Assembly (NCBI RefSeq): GCF_002156965.1
Contig: NZ_CP021324.1
Coordinates: 506,681 to 570,680 of the forward strand
Direction: 5' to 3'
Length of the DNA: 64,000 bases
From: Candidatus Nitrosomarinus catalina
GTDB taxonomy: Archaea > Thermoproteota > Nitrososphaeria > Nitrososphaerales > Nitrosopumilaceae
In this document: in pieces, positions 57,480-64,000 of the stretch
How the letters are laid out: each line of letters begins with the position of its first letter
Position numbering within the stretch: position 1 is the stretch's first letter
Translations under genes and position numbers: made by a program
The notes under the pieces: generated by a model
The model's database searches: none
What the model was told of the DNA's origin: nothing
What the model saw: only the letters and a program-made list of their open reading frames with translations

Positions 57480-57519
57480 TTTATCCTTATTTGAGCCTGA
57501 CATGTTCTAATCTACTTTG

Positions 57520-58146
57520 ATGGGTTATGTTGGAATTACTCGTACTTTAATTCAAAAAATTCCCATTTTCTGTATGTTAAAACTACTCTCAATTCAACAA
57601 AATAAAATTCAAACTGAGGATCACTATATTATTAACAACAAATTAGATGATTTGTTGAATAAAGAATTAGATGAATTATTTTTAAACGCTAACAATTGTA
57701 TTGATGATGAGAATTTTTTAGAAGCCATTGAATTTTATGATTTGATTTTAAAAATTGACCCAAAAAATATTTCTGCTTTAATCGATAAAGGAGTCACTTT
57801 GCAAATTCTTGGTAGAATCAAATTATCTCTACGTAGTTTCAATAAGGCTCTTGAGTTATCTCCAAAAAATATTGATGCTCTAATTAACAAAGGTTCTGCA
57901 TTACATTTGAGTGAACAATATTTGGATGCGATTGCTTGTTACGATGAAGCATTAAACATTGATCAAAAATGTTCCATGGCTCTTGCATACAAAGGACTTT
58001 CTTTAGGCGAATTAGGAAATCTTACTGACTCTATTAGTTGTTTCAAAAAGGCATTATCTATTGATGAACATTGCACTTTAGCTCAAATTTCTAAAGATAC
58101 TGCACAAGAACTTTTGAAATCAATTAACACTGCTAAAAAACTGTAA
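57520..58146 (+). CDS. TPR repeat protein
   Basis: A protein of about 208 residues with four to five TPR repeats (about 50-190), for example YDLILKIDPKNISALIDKG and CYDEALNIDQKCSMALAYKG. The first 45 residues are less certain: starts are possible at 57520 or at ATG 57574. It overlaps the minus-strand zinc-finger gene by 14 bases at its 3' end. Confidence 0.82.
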   Translation: MGYVGITRTLIQKIPIFCMLKLLSIQQNKIQTEDHYIINNKLDDLLNKELDELFLNANNCIDDENFLEAIEFYDLILKIDPKNISALIDKGVTLQILGRIKLSLRSFNKALELSPKNIDALINKGSALHLSEQYLDAIACYDEALNIDQKCSMALAYKGLSLGELGNLTDSISCFKKALSIDEHCTLAQISKDTAQELLKSINTAKKL

Positions 58147-58306
58147 CATCCCCTGGTGCAGGTTCTCTGTTAGTTTGTTTTTCATTTGTTTCAAAGAAAT
58201 CTTTATGTTTCAAATTTTGATGCTCTCTGAGTTCTTCGATATTTTCAAAACCTTCGTGACATAAGTAACATTTTGGTTTGTGTTCATCAATTAATGGAAG
58301 TACCAC
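58133..58306 (-). CDS. 57-residue C2H2 zinc-finger microprotein
   Basis: On the minus strand a GTG at 58304-58306 opens a 57-residue frame that stops at 58133-58135. It contains CYLCHEGFENIEELREHQ then NLKH: Cys13-x2-Cys16-x12-His29-x4-His34, a C2H2 finger. The rest is charged and ends in PAPGDVTVF. It has no ATG, only GTG, after the upstream stop. Its 3' end overlaps the convergent TPR gene by 14 bases. It is similar to the finger protein at 18257. Confidence 0.75.
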   Translation of the reverse strand: MVLPLIDEHKPKCYLCHEGFENIEELREHQNLKHKDFFETNEKQTNREPAPGDVTVF

Positions 58307-58362
58307 ACATATTCTGATTTTATTGGTTACTTATTTCTTAAGAGTATAAGGAATATATCCTT

Positions 58363-59478
58363 ATGAGAATGCGTAACTGTATGTTAGAGCAAATTGTAGG
58401 TGATTCTCAGGCATTAGATCGTGCTTTGGCTGGTGAGGAATTGTCTTACAAAGATGGTTTGGAATTAATGGATTATGATAATTTACATTTACTTGGTGCA
58501 GTTGCAGATTCTACTAGGAAAAAATTAGTTGGGGATACTGTCACCTTTGCTGCTTCGTATTACATGAATTACACTAATGTTTGTGCTGCAAGTTGTCAAA
58601 TGTGTGCATTTTATCGAAAAGGCGATGAGGATGATGCTTATACCTTAACTCCTAAAGAAATTGAACAACGTGTTGGCATTGCAAAGCAAATGGGTGCAAC
58701 AGAAGTACATATTGTTGGTGGATTCCACCCTGATCTTCCTTTAGAATATTATGAAGATATGATGAAAACTATCAAAACAAGTCATCCTGAATTAAACATT
58801 AAGGCATTAACTGCAGCAGAAATTTATTTCTTATCAAAATTAACAAAAAATTCTACCAAAGAAATTTTATCTCGTTTGAAAACTGCTGGGTTAGATTCGA
58901 TGCCAGGTGGTGGCGCTGAATTATTCCATCCTGATATACGTGGTAAAATTGTTAGAGGTAAATGTACTGGACAACAATGGTTGGATGTAATTGAGGAAGC
59001 TCATACAATGGGAATCCAAAGTAATGTGACAATGCTGTATGGTCATATTGAAAAACCAGAACACATTGTTGATCATTTAATAAAAATTCGTGAGCTTCAA
59101 AAGAAAACAAATGGATTTGTAACTTTGATTCCTTTGAAATTTAGTTTAGATAATACTGAATTAGAACAAAATGATTTAGTGACAAATGAATGTTCTTCCG
59201 TTTATGATTTGAGAATTATTGCGTTATCTAGATTGATGCTTGCAAATACTTTGAATAATATTTCTGTTTATTGGGTTGCTTATGGCAAAAAATTAGCTCA
59301 AGTTGCATTATCTAATGGTGGGAGTGATCTAGTTGGAACTGCATTTTCTGAGGAAATATATCGTGCTGCTGGAAAGCCTACTACTTCTTCAGTGGATGAA
59401 TTGGCAACTATGGTTAAAGAAATAGGTAGAATTCCTGCTCAAAGAAATACTCATTTTGGAATTTTAAAACAATTTTAA
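58363..59478 (+). CDS. mqnE: Radical SAM enzyme, aminofutalosine synthase (MqnE)-like
   Basis: The 4Fe-4S motif is Cys74-x3-Cys78-x2-Cys81. The protein belongs to the CofH/MqnE/MqnC group. VHIVGGFHPDLPLEYY and GLDSMPGGGAELFHP are like MqnE, where CofH has a different GTAAE-type block. MqnE forms aminofutalosine in the futalosine route to menaquinone. ATG 58381 could also be the start. mqnD lies at 62802. Stop shares TTAA with the next gene. Confidence 0.88.
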   Translation: MRMRNCMLEQIVGDSQALDRALAGEELSYKDGLELMDYDNLHLLGAVADSTRKKLVGDTVTFAASYYMNYTNVCAASCQMCAFYRKGDEDDAYTLTPKEIEQRVGIAKQMGATEVHIVGGFHPDLPLEYYEDMMKTIKTSHPELNIKALTAAEIYFLSKLTKNSTKEILSRLKTAGLDSMPGGGAELFHPDIRGKIVRGKCTGQQWLDVIEEAHTMGIQSNVTMLYGHIEKPEHIVDHLIKIRELQKKTNGFVTLIPLKFSLDNTELEQNDLVTNECSSVYDLRIIALSRLMLANTLNNISVYWVAYGKKLAQVALSNGGSDLVGTAFSEEIYRAAGKPTTSSVDELATMVKEIGRIPAQRNTHFGILKQF

Positions 59479-59792
59479 TCCATTTGTTTTTTTATTGATT
59501 CTATTTTTTCTTCCATTTTTACTTGCTTGTCTTTACGTGAATCTATTTTTAAAATTACTTCTACTCTGTTAATTCCCAAATGATGAACTGTTTCTATCAT
59601 GCTTTTAGATGCTTTGTTGATTATATCTATGTCATCTGATTCTAATATTGTTCCCATCGAATTAATTTCGTATCTTAAATTTTCTATATTTTTTATTGAT
59701 TCGATTGCTTTAGCAATGTAAAAACTCACACTAGTTGTCTTCGTTGCTAATGGGTATATGCTAATTTCTGCTTGAATCATTACTTGTTTCAA
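59475..59792 (-). CDS. MTH1187 family thiamine-binding protein (DUF77)
   Basis: A 105-residue ferredoxin-like-fold protein: QAEISIYPL (7-15), YEINSMGTILES (41-52), then VHHLGINRVEVILKID. The family binds thiamine and forms oligomers. I saw no TPP riboswitch upstream. Shares TTAA (59475-59478) with mqnE. Confidence 0.9.
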   Translation of the reverse strand: MKQVMIQAEISIYPLATKTTSVSFYIAKAIESIKNIENLRYEINSMGTILESDDIDIINKASKSMIETVHHLGINRVEVILKIDSRKDKQVKMEEKIESIKKQMD

Positions 59793-59833
59793 ATTTATTT
59801 TGACTTAAAATGTTTGATAATTTTTTGAATAGT

Positions 59834-59927
59834 GAGATTGGTGAGATGAAGAGTCTCAACCAACCTCGTGTAGATTGGAGAGTTCCGTTCTACATTTACC
59901 ACGTTTTGTTAACCCGAATTGGTTAAC
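59834..59927. ncRNA. Possible structured RNA with three hairpins
   Basis: Three inverted repeats follow each other: GAG-A-TTGGTGAGA with TCTC-A-ACCAA-C-CTC (59834-59867), TGTAGA with TCTACA (59869-59894), and a perfect GTTAACC/GGTTAAC (59908-59927). The base composition is richer in G+C than in nearby spacers. A TATA-like CTTAAAAT (about 59807-59814) is 25 nt upstream on the plus strand; on the minus strand TTTATTTTATA lies about 50 nt beyond. It lies in the 200-base spacer before the thiamine-binding gene. No known RNA class fits by eye. Confidence 0.45.
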
Positions 59928-59994
59928 GCGATTTTGGAATCAAACGTACATTTCAAAAGATGTTGTAGTGTATAAAATAAACGGAAAATGAATC

Positions 59995-60276
59995 TTATTC
60001 CACTTTTTTTTCAACATTCTTTGTTGGTTTACTGCCTTTCTTTCTTCGAGCACCAAAACTAATCAACACTAGTAAAAATCCTAATCCGAACAAAATCCCT
60101 GCCAGTGTGTTGTAATCTTCATTTTCTTGTTCTGCTAACATTAAATCCAATTTTTCTTCTTCAGTCATTCCTGCTTGACCTACAGGAACTGCTGCATTGA
60201 TGTTAATTGTCAATACTAATCCGACAATTACCATTGCCATTCCTCCTGCTAACATTTTTTTATTTACAAGAACCAT
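59995..60276 (-). CDS. Small two-helix membrane protein
   Basis: A 93-residue protein with membrane helices at about 9-28 and 57-76, an acidic outer loop (TEEEKLDLMLAEQENED) and a basic C-terminal tail. The first helix may be a signal peptide. Family unknown. Confidence 0.75.
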   Translation of the reverse strand: MVLVNKKMLAGGMAMVIVGLVLTININAAVPVGQAGMTEEEKLDLMLAEQENEDYNTLAGILFGLGFLLVLISFGARRKKGSKPTKNVEKKVE

Positions 60277-60396
60277 TCTACGATTAATTAAATTTCATCA
60301 TATATTAGGGAATCAATTTTTTTTCGATCTATTTAATTACAAATTTTTTATTGTGCAGCTAGGTTGTTTTTTTGAAAATTTAATAAAAGTTACAAA

Positions 60397-60419
60397 GTTT
60401 TGAGCGTTTTTCTCAAAAC
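60397..60419. terminator. Perfect 8-bp hairpin after the CxxC/RGG gene
   Basis: GTTTTGAG (60397-60404) and CTCAAAAC (60412-60419) pair perfectly around a 7-base loop CGTTTTT. It lies 13 bases beyond the stop of the minus-strand gene at 60432 and may end or stabilise its mRNA. Confidence 0.5.
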
Positions 60420-60431
60420 AATTTGTTTGTG

Positions 60432-60749
60432 TTATCTGTGATTTTGGAAACAGTCTCTGCAATATACAGGTCTGTCTTCTTTTGGTTGAAATGGTACTTG
60501 ACAATCATTTCCACAATCACCGCATTTTGCATCATGCATTTCACGTGGTCTATCATCTCTTCTACCAAATCTTCCACCTTGTCTGCCACCAAATCTGTCT
60601 CTATTTCTTGGTGCTGGTTTGTGATTTTGGAAACATTCTCTGCAATATACGGGTCTATCTTCTTTTGGTTGAAATGGTACTTGACAATCGGTACCACAAT
60701 CACCGCATTTTGCATCATGCATTTCTCTATCTTCTCTATTGTATGACAT
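60432..60749 (-). CDS. Duplicated CxxC zinc-binding protein with RGG linker
   Basis: A 105-residue protein of two near-identical domains of about 35 residues. Each has AKCGDCG, then CQVPFQP, then VYCRxCFQNH, so it binds zinc through CxxC pairs. The linker between them is rich in Arg/Gly (FGGRQGGRFGRRDD), like RGG RNA-binding segments. This suggests an RNA-binding or RNA-chaperone role. Similar CxxC domains with RGG-like tails occur in several archaea and bacteria. It is encoded by a 105-bp direct repeat. Confidence 0.88.
   Translation of the reverse strand: MSYNREDREMHDAKCGDCGTDCQVPFQPKEDRPVYCRECFQNHKPAPRNRDRFGGRQGGRFGRRDDRPREMHDAKCGDCGNDCQVPFQPKEDRPVYCRDCFQNHR
60438..60542 (-). repeat. 105-bp direct repeat within the CxxC gene, copy 1
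   Basis: This segment and 60621-60725 are the same sequence at about 90 percent identity, 183 bases apart, in frame. They encode the two zinc domains of the gene at 60432. Confidence 0.9.
60621..60725 (-). repeat. 105-bp direct repeat within the CxxC gene, copy 2
   Basis: Second copy of the repeat at 60438-60542. Confidence 0.9.
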
Positions 60750-60847
60750 ATTTTCTAGCTTTTATCAAATGGTGTCGTAATTAAACCATTGTAAAATTAA
60801 CCGATTTTAGTGATTTTTAATTATTTAAAATTCTGATAATTATTTTC

Positions 60848-61105
60848 TTACATTGGAATTTCAGGCACTGACATTCCACCATGTCCTGAATCAATTGTTT
60901 GCTTTGGATTTAGACTTGTATCATGATGACATGGTTTGTTGCATACAGGACAAAATTTTCTGTCCAATACAATACATTGACAAATGTGATTTTTTACATA
61001 TGATTGGGCAGCTTGATTCCATTCTCCTGTTCCGTTACAATACACGCATACATTTGTTGAACTTGAACCAGCTCCTTTACAAAAATCGCATACATCATCT
61101 GTCAT
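60848..61105 (-). CDS. DnaJ-zinc-finger-like Cys-rich protein
   Basis: An 85-residue protein with CDFCKGAG (6-13) and CVYCNGTG (20-27), the CxxCxGxG motifs of the DnaJ zinc domain, followed by CQC (42-44) and CPVCNKPCHH (52-61). It has no J domain. It may bind unfolded protein or serve redox work. Confidence 0.88.
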   Translation of the reverse strand: MTDDVCDFCKGAGSSSTNVCVYCNGTGEWNQAAQSYVKNHICQCIVLDRKFCPVCNKPCHHDTSLNPKQTIDSGHGGMSVPEIPM

Positions 61106-61169
61106 AACCCTTGTTCTCTTTACCTGTATTATATGATTTTTGGCACCAGCAAAGTCAAGTAATTTGATA

Positions 61170-61176
61170 CTATATA
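61170..61176 (+). promoter_or_regulatory. TATA box of sdhC-sdhD
   Basis: CTATATA is centred at 61173, 25 nt before the CTG at 61198. It would place the mRNA start at or next to that codon. Confidence 0.55.
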
Positions 61177-61197
61177 CTGCGTAAATTTAGTAAAAGT

Positions 61198-61623
61198 CTG
61201 AACAAAGAAAATAAGAAAGGTATTCGTTCATGGTTTAACCCTAGAGGTTATGGGATAAGTAGAGTTTCTTGGTTACTTATGCGAATTTCTGGAATTTACC
61301 TATTGGTATTTTTTGTTGTACATGTAATTCATGCTGCAACAATTCTTGATCGTATGTCTTGGGGACAAATGTTGTTTTTGACATACTCTCCTGCAGGTTT
61401 TGTTGTATTGTCTGTGATGATTGCTTTGGGAGCATTTCATGCAATTAACGGAATTAGATTAATGTTCCAACAAGGTGGACTTGGAATTGGAACCCCTACT
61501 AGACCTGATTATCCTTATCAAATTCAATCAATGGGCAAAAAAAATAGATTATGTATCTATGTCACTATGGGTGTTTCAGCATTAGCATTATACTATGCAC
61601 TGGATGTGTTTTTTGAATTTTGA
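61198..61623 (+). CDS. sdhC: Succinate dehydrogenase cytochrome b subunit (SdhC)
   Basis: The conserved sequence starts well before the first ATG (61279): NPRGYGISRVSWLLMRISG is a typical SdhC start and lies upstream of or across it. The frame is open from a stop at 61165, and it has no ATG, GTG or TTG before 61279. CTG at 61198 fits the TATA spacing, giving 141 residues. Three membrane helices follow, with the heme-ligand region VVHVIHA. sdhD overlaps by four bases. The catalytic sdhA and sdhB are not adjacent. Confidence 0.85.
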   Translation: MNKENKKGIRSWFNPRGYGISRVSWLLMRISGIYLLVFFVVHVIHAATILDRMSWGQMLFLTYSPAGFVVLSVMIALGAFHAINGIRLMFQQGGLGIGTPTRPDYPYQIQSMGKKNRLCIYVTMGVSALALYYALDVFFEF

Positions 61624-61976
61624 GGATTAGAGAGAGCCACATTAGGAAAATTCATTATGGCACTGCCTTGGGTGCAATTGGATTAGTTGCATTACATATT
61701 TCGGTAAGATTTTCAACAGGACATTTTGCTTCTTCCTTGTCTTATGAATTTGTAGTTTCAAATTATCAGAACTTAACTTATGCAATACTTTTAGAATTAA
61801 TTCTAATTTTGGTATCTGTTCATGGGTTTAATGGTCTGCGGGGAATTTTCCTTGATTATAGAAGTGGTTTCAAATATGAAAAGGCAGTAAACTGGGGATG
61901 TTTTCTTGCTGCAATGTCTTTGATTGTATATGGTACAATGACAATAATCCTTGCAAATTTCATTGAACTGTATTGA
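61620..61976 (+). CDS. sdhD: Succinate dehydrogenase membrane anchor subunit (SdhD)
   Basis: A 118-residue protein starting at TTG 61620, overlapping the sdhC stop. It has three membrane helices (about 14-30, 52-68, 90-114), with HYGTALGAIGLVALH and VHGFNGLRGI as SdhD-like blocks holding candidate heme/quinone His residues. With SdhC it anchors complex II and passes electrons to menaquinone. Confidence 0.88.
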   Translation: MRIRESHIRKIHYGTALGAIGLVALHISVRFSTGHFASSLSYEFVVSNYQNLTYAILLELILILVSVHGFNGLRGIFLDYRSGFKYEKAVNWGCFLAAMSLIVYGTMTIILANFIELY

Positions 61977-61977
61977 A

Positions 61978-62052
61978 TTAGGCTTCAAAATTCGGCAAAG
62001 TATCATCAAATTGAGGAATCAGATAGAACCCGTTGGTATCATCATTAGCCAT
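61978..62052 (-). CDS. Possible 24-residue microprotein
   Basis: On the minus strand ATG at 62050-62052 opens a 24-residue frame that stops at 61978, directly behind sdhD. The product is acidic (MANDDTNGFYLIPQF, ending LPNFEA). Its G+C content and codon use are like genes, not like the AT-rich spacers. A TATA-like ATTATTTAG is about 25 nt upstream. Very short, so the support is limited. Confidence 0.35.
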   Translation of the reverse strand: MANDDTNGFYLIPQFDDTLPNFEA

Positions 62053-62120
62053 CGTTTTTGTGATTTTTAAACTAAATAATTCTATTCAAATTTCATATAG
62101 GCTATAGTTTTTTTAAATTC

Positions 62121-62435
62121 ATGAAAGAAATTCCAAATAATTATGATGATGATTCTATTTTATCCGATTTAGTAAATGATTGGATTTTAGAACCTATTAC
62201 CGATTCCAAAAATCGACAAAATATTGTTTTTAGATTAACCACTAAAGGTAAAGATTATTTTAAAATTCTAAACAAAAATTCTGGATATCCTTTCAAAAAC
62301 AATCCTACTTTACAAATTATGGTAAAAAAAGGAATTGTAGTTGAGGTAATTAAAAAAGAAGGCTTGGTAGGATATGATCTTACCTTGATAGGTGAACAAC
62401 ACCATATTTTTTTGAAAAAATGGTCAAAAAAATGA
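62121..62435 (+). CDS. Conserved hypothetical protein
   Basis: A 104-residue protein. The first 55 residues could make a winged-helix-like fold (LVNDWILEPITDSKN, then VFRLTTKGKDYF), where TTKGKDYF is reminiscent of the last strand/helix in such domains. CATATAG lies about 25 nt upstream. Function unknown. Confidence 0.7.
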   Translation: MKEIPNNYDDDSILSDLVNDWILEPITDSKNRQNIVFRLTTKGKDYFKILNKNSGYPFKNNPTLQIMVKKGIVVEVIKKEGLVGYDLTLIGEQHHIFLKKWSKK

Positions 62436-62475
62436 AGATCTAGTTTCATTCAAATTATTTTAAAAATTATATTGA

Positions 62476-62775
62476 TTACTCTGGTGGTCTTTGAACAAAT
62501 ACGTTACATACCAATGCATCTGTTTTCTTGTCTCTGTGTTGTACTTTACATGTCACAAATTTACCTTTCAATGCCCTCTCTAAATCTTCTTTAGTTTGTT
62601 CTGGACGCTGACCATCTTCGTTATCTTTGATTAATCCCATGATGATTTTTTCTGTTTTTCCATAATCTCCTTTGTTATCTTTTCTAGTGTGACTTACCAA
62701 TAATCTAAATGCATTACCTGTTAAAACTTCTAAAACTGCTCCGCCAATACCGTCCCCATCAAGTTCATCAGACAT
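62476..62775 (-). CDS. Conserved hypothetical protein
   Basis: A 99-residue soluble protein (GGAVLEVLTGNAFRLLV, later KFVTCKVQHRD and CNVFVQRPPE). No motif recognised. On the same strand as mqnD, 26 bases behind it, so they may be co-transcribed. Confidence 0.7.
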   Translation of the reverse strand: MSDELDGDGIGGAVLEVLTGNAFRLLVSHTRKDNKGDYGKTEKIIMGLIKDNEDGQRPEQTKEDLERALKGKFVTCKVQHRDKKTDALVCNVFVQRPPE

Positions 62776-62801
62776 AATTGAATAATTTTTTTGTTCTATA
62801 A

Positions 62802-63629
62802 TTACTTGGTGGCAATACTAATTTCAAAGTCTGGAACTAATCCTTTTTCTTTTGCCATCTCAAATAATTTTCTAATTGCTTGTTCTCCCGGTTCTCCCAT
62901 GTTGACTGTTACTGGGTTTACGTACATTTTCACAAATTTTTCAATTAAGGAACGTTCTTTTCCTCTTGAATACTGCATTGCATATTCTAAGGCATCATCG
63001 AAATTCTTTATTCCAAATTCAATTGATGCTTGTAAATATTTGTCAAATTTAACAATTGTATCCATTCCTAAATCGGTTCTCATTACATTGATACCTAATG
63101 GAACTGGCAAACCATTTGTAGTTTTATCCCACCATTCTCCAACATCTAAAATTTTTACATTTCCTTCCTGTTCATATGATAATTGAGTTTCATGAATTAC
63201 TAATCCTACATCTACCTCTCCTGATTCTACAGCTTTTGGAATGTCACTGAAATTCATTTCAACATAATCAAATTTTCCTATCATTAATTGTAGTAGCAAA
63301 AATGCTGATGTCATTTTTCCTGGAATTGCAATTTTACATTTTTTCAATTCTTCAATTGTCATTTGTTTTTTTGCTGTAACTATTGGACCATAATTAATCC
63401 CAAAACTTCCACCACTTCTTAGAATTGTATATCCTGGGATGTATGCGCATGCATGTACTGAAACTGCAGTTACATCTAATTCTGGATTTGTTGCCTTGAG
63501 ATTCAAATTTTCTATATCTTCGATCACATGATTTACAGTAAAATCTGGTGATGGGACTTTGTCAGTAAACATTCCATAAAACATGAATGCATCATCGGAA
63601 TCTGGAGTATGTCCTACTGAAATTTCCAT
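62802..63629 (-). CDS. mqnD: 1,4-dihydroxy-6-naphthoate synthase (MqnD)
   Basis: A 275-residue protein of the MqnA/MqnD periplasmic-binding-like fold. VGHTPDSDDAFMFYG (about 5-19) is the MqnD start and VSVHACAYI, GPIVTAKK and VGLVIHETQL follow. The start is ATG 63629; a longer frame adds only 13 residues. MqnD acts last in the common part of the futalosine route to menaquinone. It belongs with mqnE at 58363. Confidence 0.93.
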   Translation of the reverse strand: MEISVGHTPDSDDAFMFYGMFTDKVPSPDFTVNHVIEDIENLNLKATNPELDVTAVSVHACAYIPGYTILRSGGSFGINYGPIVTAKKQMTIEELKKCKIAIPGKMTSAFLLLQLMIGKFDYVEMNFSDIPKAVESGEVDVGLVIHETQLSYEQEGNVKILDVGEWWDKTTNGLPVPLGINVMRTDLGMDTIVKFDKYLQASIEFGIKNFDDALEYAMQYSRGKERSLIEKFVKMYVNPVTVNMGEPGEQAIRKLFEMAKEKGLVPDFEISIATK

Positions 63630-63778
63630 ATTTGTTTTTTTAAGGGTCGTAATAAAAATCCAAATCATCCTATTCTAATTTATTTAGTGACGATCATTTT
63701 TGTAGATTTTTTTAAATTCTAAATTCCATGAGATTAAAAAATTTAATAATATAATTTCACGACTAAATATCACATACA

Positions 63779-63787
63779 TTATATAAT
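63779..63787 (+). promoter_or_regulatory. TATA box of the EF-2 gene
   Basis: TTATATAAT is centred 25 nt before the ATG at 63808, as for a strong leaderless promoter. Confidence 0.6.
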
Positions 63788-63807
63788 GCTCATCAGGTTT
63801 TCGCATT

Positions 63808-64000
63808 ATGGCAAAATTCAAGTCAACTCAAGAAGTTATGAAAATTATCAAGAATAAACAGAATATTCGTAACTTTGGTGTAATTGCACACGTTGACCAT
63901 GGAAAGACAACCATGAGTGATAGTCTTTTGGCTTATTCTGGAATTATTGCACCTTCTGCTGCTGGAAAAGCACTTGCAATGGACTTTGATAAGGAAGAAC
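63808..64000 (+). CDS. fusA: Translation elongation factor 2 (5' end only)
   Basis: The first 64 residues are seen before the window ends. [15 protein letters not shown] (about 22-36) is the P-loop of EF-2/EF-G GTPases, followed by [10 protein letters not shown] and the switch I side [13 protein letters not shown]. The archaeal form is clear from this order. It moves tRNA and mRNA through the ribosome. Confidence 0.97.
   Translation, partial: MAKFKSTQEVMKIIKNKQNIRNFGVIAHVDHGKTTMSDSLLAYSGIIAPSAAGKALAMDFDKEE

Noticed and set aside
60413..60784. Other frames of about 100 codons over the CxxC/RGG gene
   Set aside because: The direct repeat leaves all frames open; only the minus frame at 60432-60749 gives paired CxxC domains and an RGG linker.

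Overview
The window comes from an ammonia-oxidising archaeon of the Nitrosopumilus type (Thaumarchaeota/Nitrososphaerota). This rests on several things seen together: an archaeal 16S-23S operon with no tRNA in the spacer, very AT-rich protein-coding DNA, two TFB paralogues, Alba, the methylmalonyl-CoA arm of the 3-hydroxypropionate/4-hydroxybutyrate (3HP/4HB) cycle, futalosine-type menaquinone genes, a secreted cupredoxin, and a secreted module typical of the group (IPxWVxxxAxWW). No IS element, prophage, CRISPR array or tRNA was found. The assignment is by eye and was not checked against a database.

Layout. Bases 1-204 hold the 5' end of a class III aminotransferase on the minus strand. Bases 205-5238 hold the rRNA operon with its two processing helices. 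It is followed by five exact-period 42-bp repeats (5280-5489). From 5500 to 18500 lie mostly single genes and short operons: RDD membrane protein, methyltransferase, MsrA, UspA, phosphoribosyltransferase, TFB, a secreted TPR-metalloprotease, BirA, an epimerase-like protein and a set of small proteins. From 18481 to 25815 lie a coiled-coil/JAMM/zinc-ribbon group, a DppB-DppC permease pair and PAC2. From 26022 to 34339 lie an SNF2 ATPase, nitroreductase, CysS, NadE, a TPR protein, a Rieske protein and AhcY. From 34560 to 42400 lie a cupredoxin, regulators, a CBS protein, MetG, a pseudo-GTPase of the EF-Tu/SelB type and a seven-repeat secreted protein. From 42445 to 51219 lie IlvC, the small McmA subunit, Alba-TFB, an M1 aminopeptidase and the meaB-mcmA1-mce operon. 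From 51244 to 64000 lie SOD, a GlcD-like oxidase, an HD-domain protein, a membrane J-protein, TPR proteins, MqnE, SdhC-SdhD, MqnD and the start of EF-2.

How the parts work together. McmA1, McmA2, MeaB and Mce interconvert methylmalonyl-CoA and succinyl-CoA for carbon fixation. MqnE and MqnD point to menaquinone, which SdhC/SdhD could use. MsrA, SOD and the nitroreductases fit life with oxygen and reactive nitrogen. AhcY and MetG, with several methyltransferases, serve the methyl cycle. Genes are dense and often convergent; four convergent pairs share one TTAA as both stop codons. Many genes have a TATA-like box about 25 nt before the start codon, which suggests leaderless mRNAs.

Several probable genes are shorter than usual calling limits: Cys/His-rich microproteins at 24986, 27865, 39119, 42268, 52835 (minus), 57356 and 58133 (minus). 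The most interesting leads are these microproteins, the repeat array after the rRNA operon, a shared secreted module in three unrelated proteins, a DppC with a large extracytoplasmic insertion, a three-hairpin orphan RNA candidate at 59834-59927, and an SdhC that seems to start at a leaderless CTG.
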